From assembly GCA_026008535.1 (NCBI GenBank), contig BRKX01000011.1, positions 18,298,001 to 18,362,000 on the forward strand: a stretch of 64,000 nt of DNA, written 5' to 3'. The notes below the pieces were generated by a model. It worked only from the letters and a program-made list of their open reading frames with translations, did no database searches and was not told the DNA's origin. The first letter of the stretch is position 1, and each line of letters opens with the position of its first letter. The position numbers and the translations under genes were made by a program. Of this stretch, positions 16,576-27,696 are shown in pieces. The DNA comes from Perilla frutescens. Its lineage: Eukaryota; Streptophyta; Magnoliopsida; Lamiales; Lamiaceae.

Positions 16576-17440
16576 CATACATATATATATATATATATAG
16601 ACACACACACGCGTACATACATGTATATACACACATTCTATCTTAGGAACAAAATAACATGCTCAAACGTTTTGTTCTAAATGGATTATGACTACACCAT
16701 GAGCTCGGTTTGGAGTGCTTTCGATGGTGTAGATATTGAAAATGGACGTGATAGTAAAATATTGAAATAATAATTCGTATATATGTATTTATGAATACAT
16801 ATAAATACCATGAACCACGTCAAATGATCACTTTCAATCGTCTTTGTAAAATTCTTTATTTTGTCATACATAACTTCTCACAAAACAAATGTGGGGCTTA
16901 ATTATTATATTTTGTTGGGGGCATCCTATGTCATTTCCAAATTAAATGTGACTTGTGGAACTTAGTACCTAGACCAAGTCCCAACATGAAAGGATGGAGC
17001 AAGACAACGTGGATTAACTAATTAATTGGGAAAAAAAAATTAAAAAAAAATTAAAAAAAAATTATGGGGTTGTGGAGAAATCAAGGCAAAAACATTAATC
17101 AAAGTCTTAAATTTCTTCTACTGCAATGTTCCATTTCCCATGTGACCTCAATTTTCTTGCAAGAAAATTGGGCACGTCCTAGCAAGAAATGGGAATACTT
17201 TCTGTCACGTATTTATAATGGTCAAGGAATGAAATGTTTGTTTAGAAAAAAATGGTTTTGTAGTTGGGACTCTATGTACTATCATAGTCATTAAGTTTTC
17301 TTTCATAAATGCATTTCATACTTGCAATATACTGTACAGTATATGACATTGCCATTGTGTGCATATAGCTAGTATGTGTAAGTAATTTAAAATGTGTTTT
17401 ATCTAACAGAGAGACGGGATGTGTCATGTGTGTATATGGA
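16576..17440. other. Intergenic with microsatellites and a perfect palindrome
   Basis: (AT)n at about 16578-16599 and (AC)n at about 16600-16612. A perfect 22-bp palindrome sits at 17149-17170 (ten-base arm CAATTTTCTT, centre GC). ORFs at 17064-17294 and on the opposite strand show no family features. Confidence 0.55.
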
Positions 17441-17444
17441 ATGG

Positions 17445-17960
17445 ATCTGATGAGAACCATACTCATGTGGAAACAATGAACCAATTTCATCTACATTAAT
17501 CCAGACGACTAAGATTTTATGATGGATGTGGTGGCAAAATTATAATTAGCCGCCAAAATTAAAACTCGCTCAAATCATTAAGGACAAAAATTGACAGAAT
17601 AATGTAAAAGAGAACGGGTTCTCTCCCCTTTTCAATACAAATTTTCAAGAGAGAAAAATTGATTTTTTTAAAAGTGATATCATTATATTTTTTAAAAAAA
17701 AAATCATAACTTGATGCTCACTTTTAATTTAATTTACGCAAATTATGTATCAAATTAAAATTATTTTCAACGTTCTTATATTTAAGATCCATATTGAAGC
17801 TTATGGTGGAGCAAACATCTAATTTGTTCTAACTTAGGTGCATGATAAGACATTTACAACAAACTCAATGTCAACTAATTTCTATTTGATATATATCCCT
17901 TAAAACTAAATATATTTTCCTAACAAATGGTTTCAGAACCGTCGATTATATCATATTAAT
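17445..17960. mobile_element. Diverged partial copy of the 32783-33475 MITE family
   Basis: Shares ATGAGAACCATACTCATGTGG with the terminus of that element. The interior landmark AACTTGATGCTCACTTTTAA then ACGCAAATTATGTATCAAATTAAA followed by TTAAGATCCAT matches the corresponding interior near 32880-32955. The right end is not recognisable. Confidence 0.45.
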
Positions 17961-18395
17961 TATAATGGAAAGATAAATTTAAATTTCAATTCATTCCTCA
18001 ATATTAGAAGTCATGGTGTCATTTTAATAATTTATGTGATCATATACATTATATTAAAATTAACATTTGGTTATTAGTGCAACTATAAATACAGGTCTAA
18101 TATCAATTTATAAGAAAATTTAACTAATTGTCTTTGATATATAAATCAATGCGGGATAAAAAAAGAAAATGTCCCAACTCCCGAACCAAATGTTCCATAT
18201 CATTTTTCGATGAAAGGTAATTATTTTGGTTTATCCTATAAATGGATAATGGACCTTTAGTTATCATTACACTAATTTTTCTTTAATGAAATCTCATAAT
18301 TTGGGGCATTTTTTTAATTTGTGGGCATTTCTACTCAATTTTGTAATTATTTTATAAATGAAGTTTAAATATTATATTTAAAAAAAAATAAAAAT
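17961..18395. other. AT-rich intergenic, no gene seen
   Basis: No recognisable gene or element ends. Confidence 0.5.
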
Positions 18396-18399
18396 TAGA

Positions 18400-18549
18400 A
18401 CCATTTGGAACTGTGGAACTGCCAGCTATGGACGAACCGACGATTATCGATTTTAGAACCGTATCGTAACCATACTTTGACGGTCTGATTCCGATTCCAC
18501 ATATTTAGAACTCGGAACCGGCGGTTCCAGAACCGTTGCCACCTCTATA
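18400..18549. mobile_element. Possible hAT-type terminus with GAACCG subterminal repeats
   Basis: A cluster of AACCG/CGGTT motifs (GGAACCGGCGGTTCCAGAAC near 18513) ends in GTTGCCACCTCTA. On the other strand this reads TAGAGGTGGCAAC, a common plant hAT end. The partner end was not found. Confidence 0.4.
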
Positions 18550-19190
18550 CCTAATTTTGATATGTTATAAAAATAAATTTATATATTTTCCACAATATTA
18601 ATCATTGTTAAAAAAAATTTGCCATATTTTCGTTTCTATTTATATCGTGTTGAACATTAATTTGACGCCAACGTTTGCGTCAAGTGTTAATAGCACAATT
18701 ATTGCGTGTTAGATTTTGGTTGGTTCCATTTATTTTGAGGAAATATTGCATTCGTCGTGTCAATCGTAAATTTCCACGTACATTACATCTATTAATGCAA
18801 ATTCATAATTTACGTACTTCACATCTTTTAATGCAAATCCATAATTCACGTTCAACAACGCGGGCAAATTCTGTACTACCCACACATAGTGCAGATCCTC
18901 TCTTACATTTGATGTTGCATATTTTTTTTTATAATATATTCTAATTGAAATGGATGAATTCTAAATAAAAAATTAAAATTAAAATAAATCATAATAAAAT
19001 AAAAAATGAATTTTTTTTGAAGAATTGCAGTAGGAAATGTAACAGAATTTACAACAAGTGATCCCATTTCACCCACACATGGGTAGTGCCCGCATTGTCA
19101 CAATAATTATATGTTATACTTTTATATGTCATGATAAATCTCAATAGACCTAATGTGATACATGAAACAGTCAAATTAAATTTATTGTAA
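18550..19190. other. AT-rich intergenic with a small tandem repeat
   Basis: A unit of about 40 bp containing ATTAATGCAAATTCATAATT and its variant is repeated near 18790-18850. The 18675-18944 ORF reads through it and is not supported as a gene. Confidence 0.5.
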
Positions 19191-19196
19191 GAGATA

Positions 19197-19430
19197 GACA
19201 CTACCCACATGATAGCATGGATATATTCATACACAACAACACCAAATGTCTCAAATTCGAATCCCACCACCAACATCACTAGGTGTGAGCCTATCACACA
19301 TGGCTTGCTAGGTGTGGTTAACCTCCCATGTGTGGTTTGTAGACTACTACACAGGAGCGGAATTTACTTTACCCAGTGCACACCTCGATAACGGTTGCGG
19401 GTTACCCTTGATAAAAAAAAAAAGAAAAAA
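19197..19430 (+). mobile_element. SINE with Au-type 3' end
   Basis: An A-box-like ATGATAGCATGG (19209) and a B-box-like ATTCGAATCCC (19255) are followed by a 3' region with TTACCCAGTGCACACCTCGA and GGTTGCGGGTTACCC, typical of the widespread plant Au SINE family as I remember it. An A-rich tail ends near 19437. No perfect target duplication was confirmed. Confidence 0.6.
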
Positions 19431-19437
19431 AAAAAGA

Positions 19438-20340
19438 ACAAGCCAGCAAATCATACACTGATTCTCTTATTTAAGTTCTGCAACATTTTATCCTCACATA
19501 ATTTTATTTTATTTTGAGAAATTATCTTCCATATAATTTACTTCAAGACTGCATCTGCATGACCATTTCAAATAGCCAAAAATCAATGCGTTGATTTTTT
19601 TTATTATTATGTCAATAATGCTGCAACATTATTTTCATCTCGATTACAGCTTAGCAAATTTCGAAGTGAGTTCGTTAAAATTCGAGATCCATTATATTTA
19701 AACATTAATTTGAGGATTTATAAGACTTGAACATTCAATTAATTTGTGGGTTACATTAGACCCAATAGTTTGTTTTTATAATTTTAGAAAATATGAAAAC
19801 GTTCATTTTCCAAAAAAATCCATTTTAGAAGAATATATCATGATAAGATTAAATTAATCCGTATAATTAAGAACCGTCATATTAAAATAATATGTATATT
19901 AAAATATAAGAAAAGGTTGGGGAAATTTCTGACAATAGAGGATACATAAGTACATGCATCAACTTACAGTTTACTGTTATATCTTGTTTGATCTATTTAT
20001 ATATTATGCACGTATATTTGAGGAATGATAGCCTACAACCTTTATATAAGCCACTCTTTTTGTGGAAATCATCACTTATGCGGATATCATTAATTTTTTA
20101 ATTATTTTGTATTGGTTTAATTTAATTTTATAATTATTAATTAGGATTTTTCCATTCAATAAGGATTTATAATTATTTATTAAAATTTAATTTTCATATT
20201 TTTAGTTAACAATTAATTTTTAGGGTATATAACTTTAAAAAAAATTAGTTCATAACAATTAATGTTAATTATGATTAAATATTCCTTAATAATTTATATA
20301 TATATATATAATAAAAATTGTGAAGTGGCGGTCACACGAA
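19438..20340. other. AT-rich intergenic, no gene seen
   Basis: A-rich tail of the SINE, then long TTAATTA-rich tracts and an (AT)n run near 20297. No element ends recognised. Confidence 0.5.
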
Positions 20341-20358
20341 CCATGCTCACAAGAGGTG

Positions 20359-20366
20359 TTTATATA
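20359..20366 (-). promoter_or_regulatory. TATA-like box downstream of the pararetroviral ORFs
   Basis: On the minus strand TATATAAA lies about 280 bp past the end of the last viral frame, where caulimovirids keep their pregenomic-RNA promoter. The position fits but activity is unknown and the motif is common in AT-rich DNA. Confidence 0.3.
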
Positions 20367-20648
20367 AAGTGTGAGAGAAGAAAAGAAAAGAAAAGGGTTA
20401 TATTGCATAGTGTTTGAGTGCTAGTGTGCGGGAGCAAGTTCTGTCTTTCTTCAAGAAGAAGCTCCATTTTATAAGCACTTGATGGACTCCAAATTCAGAC
20501 TTCAATTTTAATTGATAAACAGTATCATGAATCATTGTGCGGATTCTATCTTCGGATTTCAACAAATTTTGAAGAACAATATTCTCCATTATTGCTGACA
20601 GAACTCCATCTTTTGAGATTCCTTTAAGGACAATTGTTGGCAGCTTTA

Positions 20649-21842
20649 GTCATTTTTCCGTGCTTTAATGCTCAAGTGGATTCTGAGCATCTTGCATCAT
20701 GACATCTGAGTCACCACTAGTTGTAGATTCATCATCAATTGTGGCAGTGTCATCATCTGAATCAAATAGAGCTTTAAGTTGTTCCTTCAACTCATTTTTA
20801 GAAGAGTTCTTAGAGAGGGGTTCTTTAACGATTTCGAAAATATCCTTTTTAGGTTCAGTTGTTGGGGGATGCTCTAAATTTATCAGACATTTTCTTGAAA
20901 AGATAGAGTCTTCAAAGAAATTGAATTTATCCCACCATTTAATAAAGATTTATCTTCTTAGATAAGTAATATTTCTAAAGCTCATTCCATACTTTGAAAG
21001 AGATCTTGGGGTTATGATAACATCTCATTTAACAATCCAATGTACTTGATAAATGAATGTAAACATAAGTCCATGATTTTCCATAGAAGGGTTGGTTTTA
21101 ACAAAATCATCAAAAATGTCTCTCACCCTTTTGGTAAAATTAAAGGGTATAATCCCCAATTAGAAAACCAAATGATAAACCATTGAGGGAATTTTAATGT
21201 CTTTTGTTCTCCGAATTTAACAAACCAACTATGTTTTCTTTGACTGTTATTACAACAAAAAGCAATATCTCAAGCTTTAATATAATCAAAGTAATTAAAA
21301 TGAACTTTATTCGTTCTAGAATATCTAGAATTAGAAGGGATCTCTTTATATCTAAAAAGATCTCCACCTCATACTTCTGGAGTTAAAACTTGATTAATTG
21401 TAACTTTAGAATAAGCTAATTCACCACCTTCTCTAGAGGTTGAGTCAAATAAAACTGAGCAAGTTGCCGAAAAAATTTCTTGATAAGACATGAAATCCTT
21501 TGAAAAGAGAAATTGATCTGCAAAATTTTTTAAGTAGAAAGTCATAGCTTCCTCGGCTGTTAAATTTACATATTTATGCTCAATAGGAGATATCCATAAA
21601 GTAGTAATAGGAACATAAGGATAAACATATTCATTGGCAAAGGTTGATTTAGCAGCGATGCTATAAGCATTATCTCTTAATTTCATTTCTTCTGAGACTT
21701 GACTTAAAGCCTCTTCTTTAAGTGTTTTTTCATCCTTAGATATTGCAGACTTATAAATCTGATTCTTTTTAATATAAGGATTTAACCCTTTTATAATTTC
21801 TTTTCCTTTATTTCTGCTCATTATTTCCCTGCAAAAATTCAC
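20649..21842 (-). pseudogene. Pararetroviral downstream ORF (inclusion/transactivator-like?), broken
   Basis: The first part is an open frame of 157 codons (21842-21369) starting inside the last codons of the RNase H frame, an overlap of about 35 bp typical of compact pararetroviral genomes. It contains MSRNKGKEII near its start. After the stop at 21369 the same kind of sequence continues through several stops and shifts to an acidic, Ser/Asp-rich tail ending near 20670. By gene order it may correspond to the inclusion-body/transactivator protein of some caulimovirids, but no diagnostic motif was recognised. Confidence 0.5.
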
Positions 21843-23130
21843 GAGTTAAGAAATCAGGTAAAGAATTCTCTGATCCTTTAATAAATTCAATATCAAAATA
21901 AAAAACAGATAAAATTCCTTGCCATCTTGCAAAGATTTGTTTTGATGCTACATTTTTAACATCCTTTTGTAAAATATCTTTTGTGGATTTGCAATCGACA
22001 CGAATAAGAAATTTCTTATTAAGAAGATCACTTTCAAATTTCTGAAATGCCCAAAACAATAGATAACATTTCTTTTTTAACATTTGAGTAATTAACTCTT
22101 GGTCCTTTCCAGACTCCTGAGGTAAATCTCATAAGAGATTCTTTATTATTAATCATTTGTTTAAGGATTCCACCATAGCCTATGTCTGAGGCATCTGTTT
22201 CAACTATTTTATAGGCATCTGGTTGGGAAATAGCTAAACAAGAAATTTCATTGATTTTGGCTTTTATTTTTTGAACAACTTTAGTATGAATATCTGTCCA
22301 TAAAGGAGGATTTTTCTTTAATCTCTCAAAAAGGGTTTAGCATCTTGAGCTAATTCTTTATAAAATTCAGAAACATAATTTAGACTTCCAAGAAATCTTT
22401 ATAACTGGTTTTTATTTTTGATTTCATCAAGAAATTTTTCAGCAAATATTATTGCTTTATCAATGGGAAAAATGGTTCCCTTTTTAATAATATGTCCTAA
22501 AAATCTTATTTTATTTTAAAAGAGTTTAATCTTTCTCGCTGAAAGTACAAGACCCGCTTTCTTTACTGTATTTATAAAAATATTAAAATGTTTAAAATGT
22601 TGTTCAATAGTTTCAGAATAAACTAAAACATCATCAATATATACTATAATAAATGTTGTATAAGCACTAAATATGTCATTCATAATTTTCTGAAATTCAG
22701 AAGGAGCATTCTTAAGCCCGAATGGCATAACATTCCATTCATAATGTCCTACTGGACCTGTGAATGTCGTCTTATATCTATCCTTTTCAAGAATTTGAAT
22801 CTGCCAAAATTCAGATTTTATGTCAAACTTTGACATTATCTTTGTTAAATAAAGCCTATTTAATAAATCCTTTTTATTAGGAATTGAATATCTAATCCAT
22901 CTTAAAGCTTTATTTAAAGGTTTATAGTTAATAACTAACCTAGGAACACCTCTTTCTAATTCTGCTGCATTTTCAACATAAAATGCAGGAGACCTCCAAG
23001 GACTCTTGAATGGTCTAATAAGTTTTTTAAGTAATAATTCTTCAATTTCTTTTTTACATAATTATAATTGTCTAGAACCCATAGCTATAGGCCTAGCTTT
23101 TATAGGGATCTGACTTTCTTTAAAGTCTGG
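21808..23130 (-). pseudogene. Pararetroviral reverse transcriptase-RNase H, broken
   Basis: The palm motifs are still visible: a FDIKSEFWQI block and the catalytic YIDD in VYIDDVLVY, both within the open stretch 22836-22516. An upstream block to about 23130 and downstream thumb-like sequence to about 22300 are interrupted by stops. The RNase H part is open at 22083-21808, with a VDCKS motif and an ending of the FIKGSENSLPDFLTREFLQ type, which is characteristic of Caulimoviridae rather than LTR retrotransposons in my recollection. No integrase follows. Confidence 0.8.
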
Positions 23131-23285
23131 TTCATAATGTTTCTTTCTCTCCCAAAATACATTCGGAATATTCAAACATATTTCCTTTTTCAATTATAAT
23201 TTGTAAATCTTTAATTATTTTTTGTAAAATAGGAGAAGAAAGTTTTTCTTCAATTTTTTATAACTAATTTGATGTGATAAAGAAT

Positions 23286-23744
23286 TTAAAAACTTTTCTT
23301 TCTTTTTATAATCTTTTGAATAGTGTCTATCTCATAAGAACGAGGTTGAGAAATAAAATTAAATTCTAATTCTTGTCCCTTAATATCGCTAATAATTCCA
23401 TTTTTTGTAATGTTTTTTATAGGATAAAGCATATGTAGGAAATGATTCCGAAGAATCACATCATGGGATAGATTTTTTACCATTAGAAATGGCATTTCTA
23501 AATAAATTCCTTTATTACAGGCAGAAGTATTTTGGAGCTTATATTTAACAAGTAATTTTCTTCCATCTGCAGCATTAAGGATTTCAGTAGTTTTTGCAAA
23601 ATATGTAGAGGGTACTAACCCTTCATTTATGTAATTTAAATCTGCACCTGAATACACTATGGCTATAGCCGAAAAATAATATTCTTTATGAACTATTATA
23701 GTAACCTTAATATGCCACTTATGAGTAATTACTATGTCAATCAT
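23286..23744 (-). pseudogene. Pararetroviral aspartic protease domain, catalytic Asp lost
   Basis: A 152-codon open frame. The retropepsin active site normally reads D-(S/T)-G; here it is YSGADLN, so the catalytic Asp is replaced by Tyr and the enzyme would be inactive. Upstream, the frame joins a Lys/Glu-rich region with an in-frame TAG at 23919-23921. A flap-like NAADGRK segment follows the active site. Confidence 0.7.
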
Positions 23745-24545
23745 GTTTATGAATGTTAAAGATTTTAATTCCTCTTGCTCTAGGACATCTTCAGTTTTGC
23801 TTTCTTCTTCTTCCTTGTCGGAAAGATTATTTAAAGTTTCTTTTGATTCTAAAGTAATAACTCTAACTTTACGCTCTTTTAATTCTTCTTTTAGAATGTT
23901 AACTTCATTTTTAAGTTCCTAAATAGTAACTTCTGATTTAGAATTGTTTTCAACATTAGAATTTTTAACTCTTCTAAGTATATCTTTAAGATTATACATT
24001 TCTTTTTGTTCTGTAATCCTTTTTTCTTCATTTTTATTTTTATAATTTTCTTCAATATATTTTTGAAGTAACTTTCTTTTTTCATCTGGATCATTGATCT
24101 TATCAATGAGATCAAGGATAAAATTTTCTTCTTTTGTAAGAACAAATGAACCATTAGATTTACATAAAGCTTTATAATAATTACAGTCTCCATCACCATC
24201 ACTATTTTCTTCCTCTGTTTTTGAATCATCAGAAGCATCAGTTTTTTCTTCTGTTATAATAAAGATTTTTAAATTTTCTTTTTCAGAATCAGTACCATCT
24301 AAAAAGATATTTAGAAGTGATCTTTTTAACTCTTCATCAATTTGAAGACTTTCAATCTGCTTTTTTTATTTACACTTATTAGCGTAATGACCAGTTTTAT
24401 GGCATTTATAGCATACTAGTATAAATTTTTCACTTATCTTATTATCTTTATTCCGACGATATTTTTTATTTGTTTTAGGATTGTAATCCTTTTCTTTTTT
24501 CTCATTTAAAATATATTCCTTTTTTCTAAATTTCTTGTCTATTCA
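23745..24545 (-). pseudogene. Pararetroviral coat/zinc-knuckle C-terminal region, broken
   Basis: Contains a zinc knuckle of form CxxCxxxxHxxxxC (CYKCHKTGHYANKC), followed directly by a TAA at 24366-24368. Acidic and Lys-rich, probably coiled-coil sequence follows down to the protease. A basic stretch lies upstream of the knuckle. Similarity stops near 24545, where the integrated copy seems truncated. Confidence 0.65.
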
Positions 24546-24564
24546 TAAAAGGGAAAAAAAAGTA

Positions 24565-24905
24565 TATGTGGGTTCTTATACTATTATTATTTTTTTTCGA
24601 ATTGAATCCTCATATTTTAATTGAGTAAAATCAAATCCATGTACTTAAAATAAGGTTCATTTGCATAACAAAATTGTCTCTTTGTAACTATTAATATCAT
24701 CTTTTGTAACTATAAATATCACATTTGTAATCATAAACAACACATAATAATATATTTCCTCATAGTTAATTAACAATTTAACAATGCAAGGTACAGAGAT
24801 CTTGTTTTAACAAAAGTGTAAAAGTACATATATATGAACTTGATTTTACCAAATTAAAGTACATGGACTCCGTTCAGAAAATTTTAATAGTACAAGATCT
24901 CAAAT
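24565..24905. mobile_element. MITE with long inverted repeats
   Basis: The left arm (TCTTATACTATTA... TAAAATCAAATCCATGTACTT) and the reverse complement of the right arm (TCTTGTACTATTA... TAAAATCAAGTTCATATATATGTACTT) align over about 85 bp with gaps. It lies directly against the truncated pararetrovirus edge. Confidence 0.55.
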
Positions 24906-27277
24906 ATGTTTTTTATTTATTTTCCCTCCATAAAACATACAAAATTTAAATAAATAAAAAATATACATATATACATATCATCATTCGTAATTATGGGTCG
25001 TGTGTGGGACCGTCTTATGGGTCAAACATTTTAAGACATGTCAAGATTTAAATATAAACACAATCAAATACTGGTAAAATTACAAGTGAATAAGGTTTGG
25101 ATTCAGATTTTGATTGAAATCCAAACCATGTTACATCACTTGTTACTCTATCGAATGTATTAGTTTTTCTTCCATTTCAATTGTTTGTGATGTATTTTCA
25201 TTTTACACTTGCTTTTTTAGTAGATTAATTTTACATTTATCAATTAAGGTTGATTGTACTAAATTAGAGTTTATCATTTTTTTAGTATTTAAATTGTAGT
25301 TTTTAGTTAATAACTTATTATTATGCTTGATTGTTTTATAATTAGTATTTATAATTTATTAACAATTATAAAATTAAACTAAAACACAATAAAATGAAAT
25401 TGAATAAAAAATGGAACATGAAATAATAAATTCGATAAGAGAATATAGAATGTAACACGGATTGGAAACAGAAGATTTCATTAAACTCATCTTATAAACT
25501 TTGATCAATGATGGTAAACACAAAGTCCAAATGTAAGTTTTTATCATTTTGAAAAAGATATAAGATGACACCATCAATTTTATGAATGATGGTAAACACA
25601 AAGTCCAAATGTAATAATTAAGTTTTAACTACCATGAAAGATGACTAATTGTAATTAAAGCCCCTAAAGAAAGATATAAATAGCCAATCCCCTTCAGCCA
25701 ACCAACCAACCCATAATTCGTAATAATTACTATGATTTATCCATATTTGCGCTAAATCTTCGAGATATCAAAACCAATTTCTGTTGTGGTTAGACTTCAA
25801 TTAGATCTTAATCCTATTTTTAATACTGCCGGTGCTCCTACTTATTATAGGAACCAATATGTCAAATCCATTTATGTTTTAATTGAATATATTCTCTATT
25901 CAAAAGCACACTTAGAAATCGATACCATCTTAATTTTGTGAGCGATTACATGATCTTCTAAAGAGAAATGTAATTTTACATCCAACACCAACAATAATTG
26001 TAAGACTGGATAACATTCGAATTAGAGTGAAAAATTAAATTACCCACTTTTGATAATAATAATAAAAAAACATAGGCTATCCAATTCATTAAGTAAATTC
26101 AAGATATTTCAAATGTCACACGCGATTTTGACCAATTTTCATCAATTTTAGACATGAATCTCGCGGTTGCAGAACTCTTTTTCGGGTTACCGATCATGAT
26201 TATAATTTTTCAGCATGATGAGCATGACACATCCAAAGTGACGTGCGTTTTCAATTGATTACAAACATAAAAATTCCAATACAAAATTCGTAGTGTTAAA
26301 ATGCAAAAGCGAGTGGATTTTTTGCTTTAATTTTTTTATCAACTAAGCAAATGAGTAAGAGATTTCAGTTATGAAGTCATTTTCGAATGATTTTTTGAGT
26401 AGTTACAGTAAATTTGAGTAGTTTCTTGAATGTTCATAATGAAGTGATGATGTAGATTATTTTGTTATCAAACATGGGTACTTTCAAGTTTCAACCATTA
26501 GCACTTCATAATATCATGCAGCTATAACTTTTGCGATCGAGTCAAACAAGATATATATATATATATATAAGGATGTGCATTACTCAAATATCTCAAACTT
26601 GAATGGTTTTAATTCCAATAATATAAACTTAATTAATAATTACTTAGTATAATTTTTCCATTAATGACAAGATCTTCTATTTTTTATGTGGCCTAATTAG
26701 TTAAATAATACATTCCTCATTTAAGTTTGTGTGGCATGATTAGTTAAACACAATACATTCCTCAAATGGGTCAGTCATTTCACCTCCAAAGATGACCTAC
26801 TAATATCTAATGAAATACTTTTGTAAATTAGTGAATATATATAGGATGGAAATTTGCCCTTTTAGATCAGAATATATTCACCGATACATCAGTCTAATTG
26901 AATGATTCCAATTCAAATTATTTGGTTTCATCGAATATAAAATATTGATACGGTTATAAGTTATAACCTCCAAGCTGGTCAACTTGTTCTAGATGAATTC
27001 ATTCATGTAAAATACAAGCAATTGAGTTGTTTGCTATTGTCACCTAAAAACTACTTTGGTGAGCAAGCCTTCATTATTGTTATTTTGGAACAACTAACCC
27101 TTCATTATTACATTTTTCATCTTTCACTCATTTACACCAAAATTCACAAATTATAAATACTAACCATTTTACTCCACGTACACCAACAAACCAAATTATT
27201 TATCCCAATTCAAGAATCAAGAATCAAGATATGGAGTTATAGCCTATAGGCATTATTATTGTAAAAAATCTCAAATT

Positions 27278-27300
<23 letters not shown>
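24906..27300. other. Long AT-rich intergenic region
   Basis: Holds a fold-back-like stretch near 25000-25060 related to 36360-36540; a partial relative of the 12263 MITE (about 25330-25500); a tandem copy of AATGATGGTAAACACAAAGT at 25507 and 25585; a two-copy repeat with TAATTAGTTAAA...ATACATTCCTCA at about 26690-26770; and an (AT)n run near 26552. No gene recognised. Confidence 0.55.

Positions 27301-27303
<3 letters not shown>
27279..27303. repeat. (TA)n microsatellite upstream of the 298-residue gene
   Basis: TA run about 390 bp before the start codon, followed by two CT-rich stretches (27368-27387, 27441-27465) in the presumed promoter and 5' leader. Confidence 0.85.
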
Positions 27304-27309
<6 letters not shown>

Positions 27310-27696
27310 GATCAAAATAAAATATTGGGACTGTTTTGCCACTTAACTCTAACCCCCCGCAGCAAGAATCTCTCTCTCTCTCTCTCTTTAAAAGCTCGTA
27401 CACTTATTTGCTCTCAAATCTGTGCCTGCTCTCTCGTCTCTCACCTCTCTCTCTCTCTCTCTCTAAAACAGCAAACAAACAGAGAGGAAGAACAAACGAC
27501 TTTGTAATCTTCATCAAATCCTCGAATTCTCTCCCACCCGCACAACAATGCGATAATCTGGCTGGCCAGTCGTTCTCATCAAAATTCTCAAATAAACGCA
27601 ACAAATTTGTAGATAGAGCCACACGCAAAGCCTGCATACATTGACATACTGAAATAGATATACAGATAGATAGAGAGTGATTGTGATAATTGATAA

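Larger units (their letters stand above)
20340..24545 (-). mobile_element. Endogenous caulimovirid-like pararetrovirus, degenerate
   Basis: On the minus strand, remnants appear in pararetrovirus order: a CCHC zinc knuckle region (about 24545-24370), a Glu/Lys-rich linker, an aspartic protease (23744-23286), reverse transcriptase (about 23130-22300), RNase H (22083-21808), then an overlapping downstream ORF (21842-21369) whose similarity runs on to about 20650. There are no LTRs, and no integrase follows the RNase H, which argues against Ty3/Gypsy. Upstream parts (movement protein, N-terminal coat region) are missing, so the 5' side is truncated. Numerous stops and frameshifts make it defective. 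Genus cannot be set by eye; the separate downstream ORF after RNase H narrows it only to lineages with one. This is an old copy of a plant virus group and is described only as found. Confidence 0.8.

Noticed and set aside
17064..17294. 76-codon plus-strand ORF
   Set aside because: No domain, no splice context, AT-rich codon use, and it contains the palindrome.
18675..18944. 89-codon plus-strand ORF
   Set aside because: Its apparent repeat of similar residues comes from a short DNA tandem repeat, not from a protein domain.
20340..24545. Ty3/Gypsy retrotransposon
   Set aside because: No integrase or chromodomain follows the RNase H, no LTRs were found, and the RNase H ending and gene order fit pararetroviruses.
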